DNA of 64,000 nt. It comes from Mesostigma viride. Lineage: Eukaryota > Streptophyta > Mesostigmatophyceae > Mesostigmatales > Mesostigmataceae. This document shows, piece by piece, positions 54,013 through 61,988 of this stretch. The stretch is from the NCBI GenBank assembly GCA_009746045.1, contig RPFO01000702.1, positions 934,001 to 998,000 of the forward strand. Direction: 5' to 3'. Every line of letters begins with the position of its first letter. Within the stretch, counting starts at the first letter, position 1. The notes under the pieces were generated by a model that worked only from the letters and a program-made list of their open reading frames with translations, was not told the DNA's origin and did no database searches. The translations under genes and the position numbers were made by a program.

Positions 54013-54849
54013 TTATTCTATTCCTTTTTTACTATTTTCATTATTCAAAAAACTGCTGTTATTGACAACTTTCTTACCAGTTTTATCTTCAAGAGCCATT
54101 CTTGCATCTTTAGCAATCTTACCACCTTTTTTTGCTGGTTCTTGGTTTTCTTCAAAGCCTTGTGCTTCCATATTTTCGGCAATTTGTCTTGTAGAAAGTT
54201 CAGCAAGAGCCGTAAAAATTAATTCTGCTTCACTCATGTGATTACGGAGGTTTTGGTTGTCCAAACCTTTTAGCTTTTTATGCTGTTTTACAGTTAAATC
54301 CGACCATTCTTGATGAATTATATTTGTAAGCGCAGCATATTCTTTGCCTTCTTTAACTCCGCTCTTTTTCCAGTAATCAGTAAGTTTATTTCTGGTTTCT
54401 TGCCCCATCATTCTTTGCTCGATCCATTTCTGGTCTCTACCATGCTTTTGCCAGTTTTCTCTTGCACGATTTAAAGATATTTCCGGCTCAGCAATTTCTT
54501 CTATCCTCTCATTACCAACTTTAGCAAGCCACATTTTTATCGGTTCTGCTTTTTTACTTGGGATCGATTGCACAAGCCGGAATATAGTTTCTAAATTCGC
54601 AACATCGGTATTATAGAATTTTCCATCGCTTGCTTTCATTTTTAGGTGGTCACAATCTGTGACCACCTGACTGCCTTCCGCTTTAAGCCTGGATTTCAGA
54701 GTTGTCCAATAGCTTTTGGCTTTCTTATAATCAGGTTGATCAGTCAGAACGGCAATAATGTCGATAACTGAAAAAAACCATTTTTGCTTTGTCTTATCAA
54801 AATGCCTTCTAACCTTAAAATCTTCAAAAAAAGTTAAATCTTGCGCCAT
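54013..54849 (-). CDS. BRO-N / DinD-like protein within an RM operon
   Basis: The 278-residue protein (ATG 54849, or 54861 with overlap of the previous gene) has a Bro-N fold at the N-terminus (FFEDFKVRRHFDKTKQKWFFSVIDIIAVLTDQ...YWTTLKSRLKAEGSQVVTDCDHLKMKASDGKFYNTDVANLETIFRLVQSIPS). A helical domain like DinD follows (RARENWQKHGRDQKWIEQRMMGQETRNKLTDYW). Such proteins recur inside type I RM loci, with unknown function. It has no signal peptide, and the tail is Lys/Asn-rich. Confidence 0.75.
   Translation of the reverse strand: MAQDLTFFEDFKVRRHFDKTKQKWFFSVIDIIAVLTDQPDYKKAKSYWTTLKSRLKAEGSQVVTDCDHLKMKASDGKFYNTDVANLETIFRLVQSIPSKKAEPIKMWLAKVGNERIEEIAEPEISLNRARENWQKHGRDQKWIEQRMMGQETRNKLTDYWKKSGVKEGKEYAALTNIIHQEWSDLTVKQHKKLKGLDNQNLRNHMSEAELIFTALAELSTRQIAENMEAQGFEENQEPAKKGGKIAKDARMALEDKTGKKVVNNSSFLNNENSKKGIE
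54644..54668. repeat. Perfect 11-bp inverted repeat inside the BRO-type gene
   Basis: AGGTGGTCACA at 54644-54654 and TGTGACCACCT at 54658-54668 are exact reverse complements with a 3-base spacer. They lie in the codons for SQVVTDCDHLKM. The G/C-rich stem stands out in an AT-rich region. Confidence 0.7.
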
Positions 54850-54851
54850 GT

Positions 54852-57212
54852 TTAATCCCATTGAATTATTCGCATATAGTCTAATATAGTTTCAAGGATA
54901 CCATCGTCAATTATAACTTCACCTTTTGTATTTGTGCGGTAAAGATCATTGGGCATAGGTTTTTCACCTCTTTTAGTCCTTTTGTAACCAATATTTTCTG
55001 CCTCAGCCATAAAGATTTTGTAATTTAATTCTTTAGCAACCTCACCAAAAACCCACCAAGTATTTACAAAACCAAATAACGCTTGAGTGTCTTTATCATA
55101 TTTACAAAGTTCTATTAACTCAGCATTATATTTCGCGATCAAGTCTTGAGTTGACAAAAGGCTATCATGCTCTTCTGTATAATTTTTTAACATTCTTAGA
55201 ATAATATCTCTCTCTTCTGAGTCTGATAGATTTTTTACTGATGGTAATTTACTGCGGCTTTTTTCTCCTTTGTAAACCTTAATTATATTTTCACATCTAG
55301 TTTTCAGATTATTCCACTCATTAGAATATTTATACCAAACATCATTCCAATGCTCTATTTCATCTTTTGGTTTCTTTTGCGCGAAAAGCAAACTTGTTTT
55401 TGTACTGGTAAATGGTTCAAACGTAACCTGAGGCAACGAAACAACCGCTTTTACCTTGAAATATTTATAAATAAATAATCTAATATATTTGTTTTCGGTC
55501 GTATCAAATATGCTTTCAGGTAATACAACTCCTAACCTACCATTTTCCCTTAATAATTGGTAATATCTTTCAATGAATAGATTTTCTGAATTCTTTTTAT
55601 CTCCAAAAATAAAGGAATATTTTAAACTACCTTTTGTTTCATTATCAAGTTCAACACTAAATGGTGGATTTGTAATAATTACATCAAACTCTCCATTAAC
55701 GTCTTTATCAAAATATGCTGTATCATTACTTGATATGTTCAAAGCATTTGGAGCAGTTTCTTTATCATAAAATTTAAAAGGCAACAGCCCATCTTTAACA
55801 AAAACGTTTGTTGAACCATCTCCATGTAGGATCATATTTACCTTAGTAGCTGTTCCTAAATTAAAATTATGCTCAACACCATAGATATACTCTCTTGCCC
55901 ACTTATTTTCTCGATTATCAGGCAGAAACCACTCATGAAATTTATCCTCTATATCTCTTTTTTTGTCTAAATTATCCATAAACCGCCTTTTAAGGTTTTC
56001 TGTAATAAATTTCATATACTCAATTAAGAAAGTTCCGCTTCCTGCACTTGGATCTATAATATATGGTATTTCTAAATCTCTATTTACTCGTTCTATTGCC
56101 AATTTATCTAACTGCAGTCCCCATAGTAGGAATTTTACTATATTTATATGTGTGAAGAATTGTCCTTTGGTTTGCTTAAATCCTTCTCTAATTATTCCCT
56201 CGAAAAAATCTCCTAAAATATCTTTGCCACTCAAACTGTTTTTACCATCTACGAGTGAATAGCATTCAAGTTGAGCAACTGTATATTTTAGTTTTGCTAA
56301 AGAAAATTTATTTTCGTCAATGACAAATGATTTTTTTAGCTTATTTTGATCAACAAAATTTAATCTTTGTTTTAAAGCTCTCCGATATAGTTCATTTATT
56401 CTCTCAAATAACTGCTCATTAGTTTCAAAGTTTTCACCATCTTTAAATGAAAAAATTTGGAAATCGTATTTCTCTCCATTTTTCTTTTCGCTCTCGTCTT
56501 GGATTTTAGCTAAAATGATATTAACGAGTGATGAAAAAATGTCATTATCATCTGTTCCACCACCACCCCAAAGAACGTTATGTAAATTTTTTCTTAAATA
56601 ATCTAATTGTTCGTGTGAAAAATCTTTTTCTAAATCCTTTTTTCCATCTTTAATGTATGGCTCTTTATGCGCTTTACCATAGCTTATAGGAATACTATCC
56701 GCAAAATTTCTTTCCTCTTTCCAAGATTCAAACGAACTAAATTTTTCATAATCAATTACAATACATTTATCTTTTATAGTTTCGCGTACTTGCTCATAAG
56801 TATATAAAACAAGATATTTTACATTATACCCTTGGCCTTTTTCTTGAGACGCAAGGTTAAAAAGCTGTTTTTCTATTACTTCATCTTTGTTTTTTTCGTA
56901 ATCATTAGGGCTTTTTAGTTCAATGTAAAGGAAGGCGTTGCCGTTATTATCTCTAACGATAATGTCAATTCTTGGTTTATTTACCTTTGGTCTGCCGATA
57001 TCATATTCTTTTTCTATCTCGATATTTTCTGGGCTATAACCTAATTCTTTAACTAACTTTGTTAATAAATAAGCTCTTACTAGCTCCTCATCTCCAGATA
57101 TCTTTTTAATTTCTCTATTTTGCTTAACTTTATGATAGGCAATTTTTTTTGTATCAATATCAATTTCCTTTACTGCAGGACTGTTGATTAAATAATTTTC
57201 TAATCCATTCAT
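54852..57212 (-). CDS. Nuclease-N6-adenine methyltransferase fusion (RM subunit)
   Basis: The start ATG 57212 (MNGLENYLINSPAVKEI) has a GGGATTT ribosome site; the frame itself opens further up at 57278. The 786-residue product has an N-terminal HsdR_N-type PD-(D/E)XK domain: RPKVNKPRIDIIVRDNNGNAFLYIELKSP, with Asp83, Glu98 and Lys100. HsdM-like helices (about 325-370) and a SAM-binding DPSAGSGTFL (387-396) follow, then the adenine site NPPF (515-518). Cutting and methylation are thus in one chain, with a separate HsdS downstream, as in BcgI-like type IIB systems. No helicase motif or HsdR gene is seen. Confidence 0.85.
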   Translation of the reverse strand: MNGLENYLINSPAVKEIDIDTKKIAYHKVKQNREIKKISGDEELVRAYLLTKLVKELGYSPENIEIEKEYDIGRPKVNKPRIDIIVRDNNGNAFLYIELKSPNDYEKNKDEVIEKQLFNLASQEKGQGYNVKYLVLYTYEQVRETIKDKCIVIDYEKFSSFESWKEERNFADSIPISYGKAHKEPYIKDGKKDLEKDFSHEQLDYLRKNLHNVLWGGGGTDDNDIFSSLVNIILAKIQDESEKKNGEKYDFQIFSFKDGENFETNEQLFERINELYRRALKQRLNFVDQNKLKKSFVIDENKFSLAKLKYTVAQLECYSLVDGKNSLSGKDILGDFFEGIIREGFKQTKGQFFTHINIVKFLLWGLQLDKLAIERVNRDLEIPYIIDPSAGSGTFLIEYMKFITENLKRRFMDNLDKKRDIEDKFHEWFLPDNRENKWAREYIYGVEHNFNLGTATKVNMILHGDGSTNVFVKDGLLPFKFYDKETAPNALNISSNDTAYFDKDVNGEFDVIITNPPFSVELDNETKGSLKYSFIFGDKKNSENLFIERYYQLLRENGRLGVVLPESIFDTTENKYIRLFIYKYFKVKAVVSLPQVTFEPFTSTKTSLLFAQKKPKDEIEHWNDVWYKYSNEWNNLKTRCENIIKVYKGEKSRSKLPSVKNLSDSEERDIILRMLKNYTEEHDSLLSTQDLIAKYNAELIELCKYDKDTQALFGFVNTWWVFGEVAKELNYKIFMAEAENIGYKRTKRGEKPMPNDLYRTNTKGEVIIDDGILETILDYMRIIQWD

Positions 57213-57327
57213 TCTAAATCCCAAAAACAGGTTTACTAGAAATATTATTTCTGCTACTAGGAATCTACATGTTACCAATCTTTTTGTCTATAACTCAAAT
57301 TACGCATAATTTTATTGGGTTACAACT

Positions 57328-57540
57328 ATGGCAAAACATTCACATAACTATTCAAATTTAAATCAACTTTTAACACGCAAGCAAGCAGCAGAATTGCTTG
57401 GGGTTAAGGAAACTACTTTAGCGCATTGGAAATGTACTGGTCGCTATAATTTATCATCCGTCAAGATAGGCAGACTTGTAAAATATCGAATGAGTGATTT
57501 AGAGCAATTTATTGAAAAAAGAGTAACTACCTATGAATAG
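57328..57540 (+). CDS. AlpA/excisionase-like helix-turn-helix protein
   Basis: The 70-residue protein has LLTRKQAAELLGVKETTLAHWKCTGRYNLSSVKIGRLVKYRMSDLEQFIEKR, a MerR/AlpA-type winged helix-turn-helix of the DNA-binding excisionase family. It probably regulates the element or aids its excision. It overlaps the next gene by 8 bases and is divergent from the RM operon, so the 115-base gap between them holds both promoters. Confidence 0.85.
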   Translation: MAKHSHNYSNLNQLLTRKQAAELLGVKETTLAHWKCTGRYNLSSVKIGRLVKYRMSDLEQFIEKRVTTYE

Positions 57541-58483
57541 CATTAATTTTAGAAACCTAAAAACCGCCCCCAGTGGTCATGAGCATTCAATAGTAAAACA
57601 ACCATTACCATCTGGAAAAAAAGAGGGTAATGAATGGATGGCACTTAATCCAGTTCGTTACGATAAAAACCTTGATTCATTCAGGATTAATCTAATTAAT
57701 GGTAAATGGATTGATCATGCTACAGCCGATAAAGGTGAAAATATTATAAGCCTAGTTGCTTATTTAAATGGTACTAGTCAGTATGAGGAAGCACAACCTT
57801 TATTAGGAAATAATACATATTTAAAAACGTGGAATTTGACTATTAACCCATCTAAAGTACATAAACCAGCTAAAGTTAATATATCTGAATATATCAATAA
57901 ATTATGGAATGAAGTTTTAGACACAAAAAATTCAATTGTAGAAACTTATTTACACCATCGTGGATTATTGCTCGAGAATATACCTAAAGCCATAGGTTAT
58001 CATCCCAACACTTATCATAAAACTAGTGGTAAATACTTTCCTACCATGTTATCAGCGGTAACCAAATATCGAACTGACAACATTATAGCTCTTCATCATA
58101 CTTATCTAAAAGCTGATGGTATTGGTAAAGCTGATATATCTCCTAATAAAATGATCCTTGGAAAAGTAAAAGCTGGAGCTTTAGTAATTACTCCTGCTAC
58201 CTCAACTCTAGTGATTGCTCAGGAAATTGGGACGGCACTTAGTGTATACGCTACAACAGGATTTTCTACATGGGCAAATTTCTCCTCATGGGGAATGGTA
58301 AATGTACAAGTACCGCCTATAGATACTGCCCAAAAAATTATTATTGCGGCAGATGCTGATGCAACTGGAATTACATCAGCAAATAAACTTGCCACCAAAC
58401 TATTAGAAGAAGGTTACAAAGTGAGTATCGCAATGCCTTCACAAGGTACAGATTTTAACAACTTGCTAAAAGAGGGAAATTAA
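57533..58483 (+). CDS. Toprim-domain primase-like protein
   Basis: The 316-residue protein has a beta-rich N-terminus (ALNPVRYDKNLDSFRINLINGKWIDHATADKGENIISLVAYL) like phage/plasmid primase families. A Toprim domain follows: TLVIAQEIGTALSVYATTG, then KIIIAADADATGITSANKLATKLLEEGYKVSIAMPSQGTDFNNLL. The Glu of LVIAQE and the DAD residues supply the metal site. No CHC2 zinc finger is seen. It abuts the DUF3987 gene and overlaps the AlpA-like gene, so the three form one operon. Confidence 0.82.
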   Translation: MNSINFRNLKTAPSGHEHSIVKQPLPSGKKEGNEWMALNPVRYDKNLDSFRINLINGKWIDHATADKGENIISLVAYLNGTSQYEEAQPLLGNNTYLKTWNLTINPSKVHKPAKVNISEYINKLWNEVLDTKNSIVETYLHHRGLLLENIPKAIGYHPNTYHKTSGKYFPTMLSAVTKYRTDNIIALHHTYLKADGIGKADISPNKMILGKVKAGALVITPATSTLVIAQEIGTALSVYATTGFSTWANFSSWGMVNVQVPPIDTAQKIIIAADADATGITSANKLATKLLEEGYKVSIAMPSQGTDFNNLLKEGN

Positions 58484-59986
58484 ATGACCATAGAACAAGT
58501 TAAAGATATTATAGCCAATGCAATTGAAATTGACAAGGAATTACCAGAGCCTCTTAGGAAGCCATTGCAGCCAGCATCTGAGTTTCCTATAGATTCATTA
58601 CCTCCTATATTAAAAGATGCAGTGCTTGCATTACATGACAAGATACAAGCTCCCATCGCACTATGCGCACAATCAGTATTAGCAGCTGTTAACCTTGCTG
58701 TGCAAGGTCATGCAGATATAATGTTACCCATGGGACAGAGTCGCCCTATATCTTGCTTTTTTTTGACTATCGCTGAAAGCGGAGAAAGGAAAAGTAGTTG
58801 TGATAACGAGGCTTTATTTGCAGTTAAAGCTTACGAAAAGAAGCTCAACGCTCAGTATAGTATAGATATTGAGCAATGGCAAAATACTAATGAAGTTTAT
58901 GAAGCTCAGAAACAATCTATTTTAAAAAAATCAAATTTAACTTCTGATAATAGAAAAGCTGCATTAGATAGTTTAGGACAAAAACCAATAAAACCATTAA
59001 TACCATTGCTTACATGTCCAGAACCTACGTTTGAAGGTTTATGCAAACTTATGAAAGATGGTTATCCAAGCCTTGGTATATTCTCAAGCGAAGGTGGCCA
59101 GTTTATTGCTGGTCATGGGATGAAAGCAGAAAATAAAGTACGAACAGCTGCAAGTATTTGTAGCATATGGGATGGAGAACCTATCAAGAGAATTAGAGCT
59201 GGAGAGGAAACCTCGATACTAAATGGTAGAAGGTTATCAATGCACTTAATGGTACAACCAGATATTGCAACTTCATTTCTCTCGGATCAGGTACTCAGAG
59301 ATCAGGGGATGTTATCTAGAATACTTGTTGTTGCACCAGCAAGTAGAATAGGTATGAGGATACAACATGAAGTAAGGCCTCAGAGTTTAAAGGCTTTAGA
59401 GCATTTTAATAAAAAACTTTCTACTATTCTTGATTTAAAATTGCCTTTAGCCCCTAATTGTGCCAATCAACTAAAACCAAGGTTGATACAATTAACCCAA
59501 GAGGCAACTGATCTGTATAAAGAATATGCTGATCATATAGAAGGCAAAATGTCTAATAATGGTGAACTTGAGCCAATTAAAGGCTTTGCCAATAAGCTCC
59601 CAGAGCATGCGCTAAGAATAGGAGCAACAATGGCTTTGTTTAATGATATCACGGCAGAGATTTTGACAATTGAACCTTTGAAACAATCCATAAAACTTAC
59701 TGATTTTTATGTAACTGAGCTATTGCGATTACGCAATGAAGGGATGACAGATCCAAAGCTAATACTTGCTGAGAAGTTACTTACTTGGATAAATGAACAC
59801 TGGCAAGAAGAAAACATCTCATTGCCTGATATATACCAAGTTAGTATCAATGCAATAAGAAATAAGGCCAGTGCATTGGAGATTGTCAAGATCTTAGAAA
59901 ATCATGGATGGTTGTGCAAAAACGATACCACAATAAAGGTTAAAGGTCAAAATAGACGGGATACATGGAAAATCATAAAGTTATAG
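58484..59986 (+). CDS. DUF3987 protein, replicative element protein
   Basis: The 500-residue protein matches DUF3987: FPIDSLPPILKDAVLALHDKIQAPIALCAQSVLAAVNLAVQGHADI, FFLTIAESGERKSSCDNEAL (a Walker-A-like SGERKSS loop) and TLEGLCKLM-like PTFEGLCKLMKDGYPSLGIFSSEGGQFIAGHGM. It is probably a helicase-like replication protein of satellites and integrative elements. Its start codon follows the primase stop directly. Confidence 0.78.
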   Translation: MTIEQVKDIIANAIEIDKELPEPLRKPLQPASEFPIDSLPPILKDAVLALHDKIQAPIALCAQSVLAAVNLAVQGHADIMLPMGQSRPISCFFLTIAESGERKSSCDNEALFAVKAYEKKLNAQYSIDIEQWQNTNEVYEAQKQSILKKSNLTSDNRKAALDSLGQKPIKPLIPLLTCPEPTFEGLCKLMKDGYPSLGIFSSEGGQFIAGHGMKAENKVRTAASICSIWDGEPIKRIRAGEETSILNGRRLSMHLMVQPDIATSFLSDQVLRDQGMLSRILVVAPASRIGMRIQHEVRPQSLKALEHFNKKLSTILDLKLPLAPNCANQLKPRLIQLTQEATDLYKEYADHIEGKMSNNGELEPIKGFANKLPEHALRIGATMALFNDITAEILTIEPLKQSIKLTDFYVTELLRLRNEGMTDPKLILAEKLLTWINEHWQEENISLPDIYQVSINAIRNKASALEIVKILENHGWLCKNDTTIKVKGQNRRDTWKIIKL

Positions 59987-59994
59987 CGGGGTAA

Positions 59995-60162
59995 TCCACG
60001 TATACTAAATTTGTCTTTGAGAAATTTGAGCGATCAAGAGTTATAGTAAGCGAAACTTTAGGTGCTTTAGATGCTTTAGGTGAGCACGTAGTAGGTTTTG
60101 CAAAATATCATAATAGGTTAAACGATAGTGAAAAAAATTTGTTGAATAATATTTTTTGTTAA
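59995..60162 (+). pseudogene. Possible gene remnant, no start codon
   Basis: A frame stays open for 55 codons between stops at 59992 and 60160 and reads ...FEKFERSRVIVSETLGALDALGEHVVGFAKYHNRLNDSEKNLLNNIFC. It has no ATG and no ribosome site. It is more protein-like in composition than chance and may be the end of a lost gene. No family is recognised. Confidence 0.3.
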
Positions 60163-60258
60163 GAAATTAAGATTATAGACAAATCATAAGCTTTTATTGT
60201 AAAATTTTAGCTGCAAATAGTGGGTAATTATTTAATAAATTATATAAGATTAGAATTA

Positions 60259-61125
60259 ATGTTAGTAAAAACTACGAATACTACTGAAGGTAACAAATCT
60301 GTACCCACAGTAGTTGGTTATGACGCTTCAAAATATAATGCCTTAAAACATGGGGTGCTTTCAAAATACACAGTAATGTACTGGGAAAATAGAGACGATT
60401 ATGATACTCTGCTTAGTTCTTTAATTGACGAGTATAAACCAATAAATGTAACCGAAGGACATCTAGTTGAGGAGCTATCTGGTATTATCTGGCGTAAGAT
60501 GCGTCTTAGGTACGCAGAGATGAGTAGTTTACAATCAGCATTGAGCGAGAATATTGGCATAGAGTTTTTTTCTGGCAAGGATTGCGTTAAAGATGCTTTA
60601 CTTGAAAGATCGAGTAAAGTAGAGAATTTTAATGTCAAGCAAGCGGTATTATCTAGCCAAGAAGAAACAATAAACGAATTAGTCAAAATAAATAATAAAT
60701 TAAAGTGTTGCTTATTATCAGAACAGATTATTGCAGAATATAATTCTTATGATGATGCCGTAGTGGTTTTAGATGAAGAAGACCAGAATGAGTGGATAAA
60801 TAATTGGCTTGGTGAAAATGATGATAATCAAAATGAAGAAGATGAAGAGCGCTTTGTCTATGAGTACTATACAGCTTCAACAGAAGATTTACTGCTTTAT
60901 ATAGAAGATTTAAAAAAATGCTATGAAAAAAGTATTTATGAACTTGAAAATAGAAGTAAAGTAAAACATCAGGCATTAGGTAAAACCTTTTTTCATGATA
61001 AGGAGCTGAATAAATATATGAGGTATGAGAGTCATTTAGATAAGAAGTTTGAGAAAACCTTAGCAATGCTTATTAGGTTGAAGGATTTGAGGAAAGAGCA
61101 TAACGTAGGACAAAATAATAGTTAA
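60259..61125 (+). CDS. Unknown element-borne protein with KYNALKHGVLSK motif
   Basis: ATG 60259 (MLVKTTNTTEGNKS) is preferred over a GTG at 60220. The 288-residue product has DASKYNALKHGVLSKYTV near the N-terminus, a pattern found in many mobile-element and terminase-adjacent hypothetical proteins. It is helical, with an acidic middle (VVVLDEEDQNEWINNWLGENDDNQNEEDEE). The motif may contact nucleic acid, but the function is unknown. Confidence 0.6.
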   Translation: MLVKTTNTTEGNKSVPTVVGYDASKYNALKHGVLSKYTVMYWENRDDYDTLLSSLIDEYKPINVTEGHLVEELSGIIWRKMRLRYAEMSSLQSALSENIGIEFFSGKDCVKDALLERSSKVENFNVKQAVLSSQEETINELVKINNKLKCCLLSEQIIAEYNSYDDAVVVLDEEDQNEWINNWLGENDDNQNEEDEERFVYEYYTASTEDLLLYIEDLKKCYEKSIYELENRSKVKHQALGKTFFHDKELNKYMRYESHLDKKFEKTLAMLIRLKDLRKEHNVGQNNS

Positions 61126-61245
61126 GTTAATATATATACAATCCGTTTGGTAAAATTATTAGGGATTTGTTTATAATTGTTTACTTGTAATTGCATTAGT
61201 AGTAACATTTTAGAATGTTTATTCTATTATGCTTATTAGCAAGAT

Positions 61246-61908
61246 ATGGTCTATTCACCACCTTGTAGTTACTCAATCAGATTAATAGACAAGTTAAAAT
61301 CATTAGATACTAAACACTTATTGGATTTTAATTTGATTAATAAGGCTATACACTGGGCTAAGAAATATCATGGTGACCAGAAAAGGAAATCAGGTGAGCC
61401 TTATTATTCCCACCCACTAGAAGTAGCTTATATTATATCTGAATATAAGCTAAAAACTGATGTAATAGCAGCTAGTATATTGCATGATATTGTTGAAGAT
61501 ACAGAAGTTACTGTAGAGATGCTACAGGACGCTTTTGGACAGAGAATAGCTGAAATGGTTGATAGACTTACTCGTGATAGACCGGATGGAACAAAGTTAA
61601 CTATAGAGGAAATAATTAATAATGCTTATTGTAAAAAAGATAACGAGGTTTTACTAATAAAGCTATTTGATAGATTTCATAATATGCAAACTGTTGGGGT
61701 TAAGTCTCCTGAAAAAGTAACAAAAAACGTGGTAGAAACATTAAAGTACTTTCTCAGTCTAGCTATTTTTTTTGAAAAACAAAACTATGGAATAGGTGAA
61801 TTAGATCACTCTATTAATGCTCTATGTTATCAACACATAAATTCTAAAGATAAACTTAATATAAGAAAAAGCCTCGTTTCAAATGATTATTATTTACCAG
61901 ATCTATAA
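61246..61908 (+). CDS. Stand-alone (p)ppGpp hydrolase (RelA/SpoT HD domain)
   Basis: The 220-residue protein is only the HD hydrolase part of RelA/SpoT: YYSHPLEVAYII (His56), ILHDIVEDTEVT (His80-Asp81, Glu84-Asp85) and LLIKLFDRFHNM (Asp142). No synthetase domain follows. It should break down ppGpp, as MESH1-type small alarmone hydrolases do. Such SpoT-like fragments are frequent in Rickettsiales mobile regions (RAGE), so mobile cargo is plausible. Confidence 0.86.
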   Translation: MVYSPPCSYSIRLIDKLKSLDTKHLLDFNLINKAIHWAKKYHGDQKRKSGEPYYSHPLEVAYIISEYKLKTDVIAASILHDIVEDTEVTVEMLQDAFGQRIAEMVDRLTRDRPDGTKLTIEEIINNAYCKKDNEVLLIKLFDRFHNMQTVGVKSPEKVTKNVVETLKYFLSLAIFFEKQNYGIGELDHSINALCYQHINSKDKLNIRKSLVSNDYYLPDL

Positions 61909-61988
61909 GACTTGCTAGAATTCTATTTTTATCATCGTTGTGGTTTTATAACTCAATTCTTAGATAACTTATAACGTTATATATCTTT

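Larger units (their letters stand above)
49340..61125. mobile_element. tRNA-His-integrated genomic element (left end and core)
   Basis: The left end is a truncated tRNA-His 3' half followed by a tyrosine recombinase reading inward. The element carries a minus-strand defence-type operon (50723-57212), then a plus-strand AlpA/primase-like/DUF3987 module and a 301-residue-frame unknown. No capsid, portal, terminase large subunit or tra gene is visible, so it resembles a phage-satellite or small integrative element. The right boundary is a guess: the ppGpp hydrolase, M32 peptidase and MFS gene may also belong, and the matching intact tRNA-His should lie beyond 64,000. Confidence 0.65.

Noticed and set aside
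55573..55770. Plus-strand frames across the RM operon
   Set aside because: They are shadows of the minus-strand genes, with no domain and no ribosome site.
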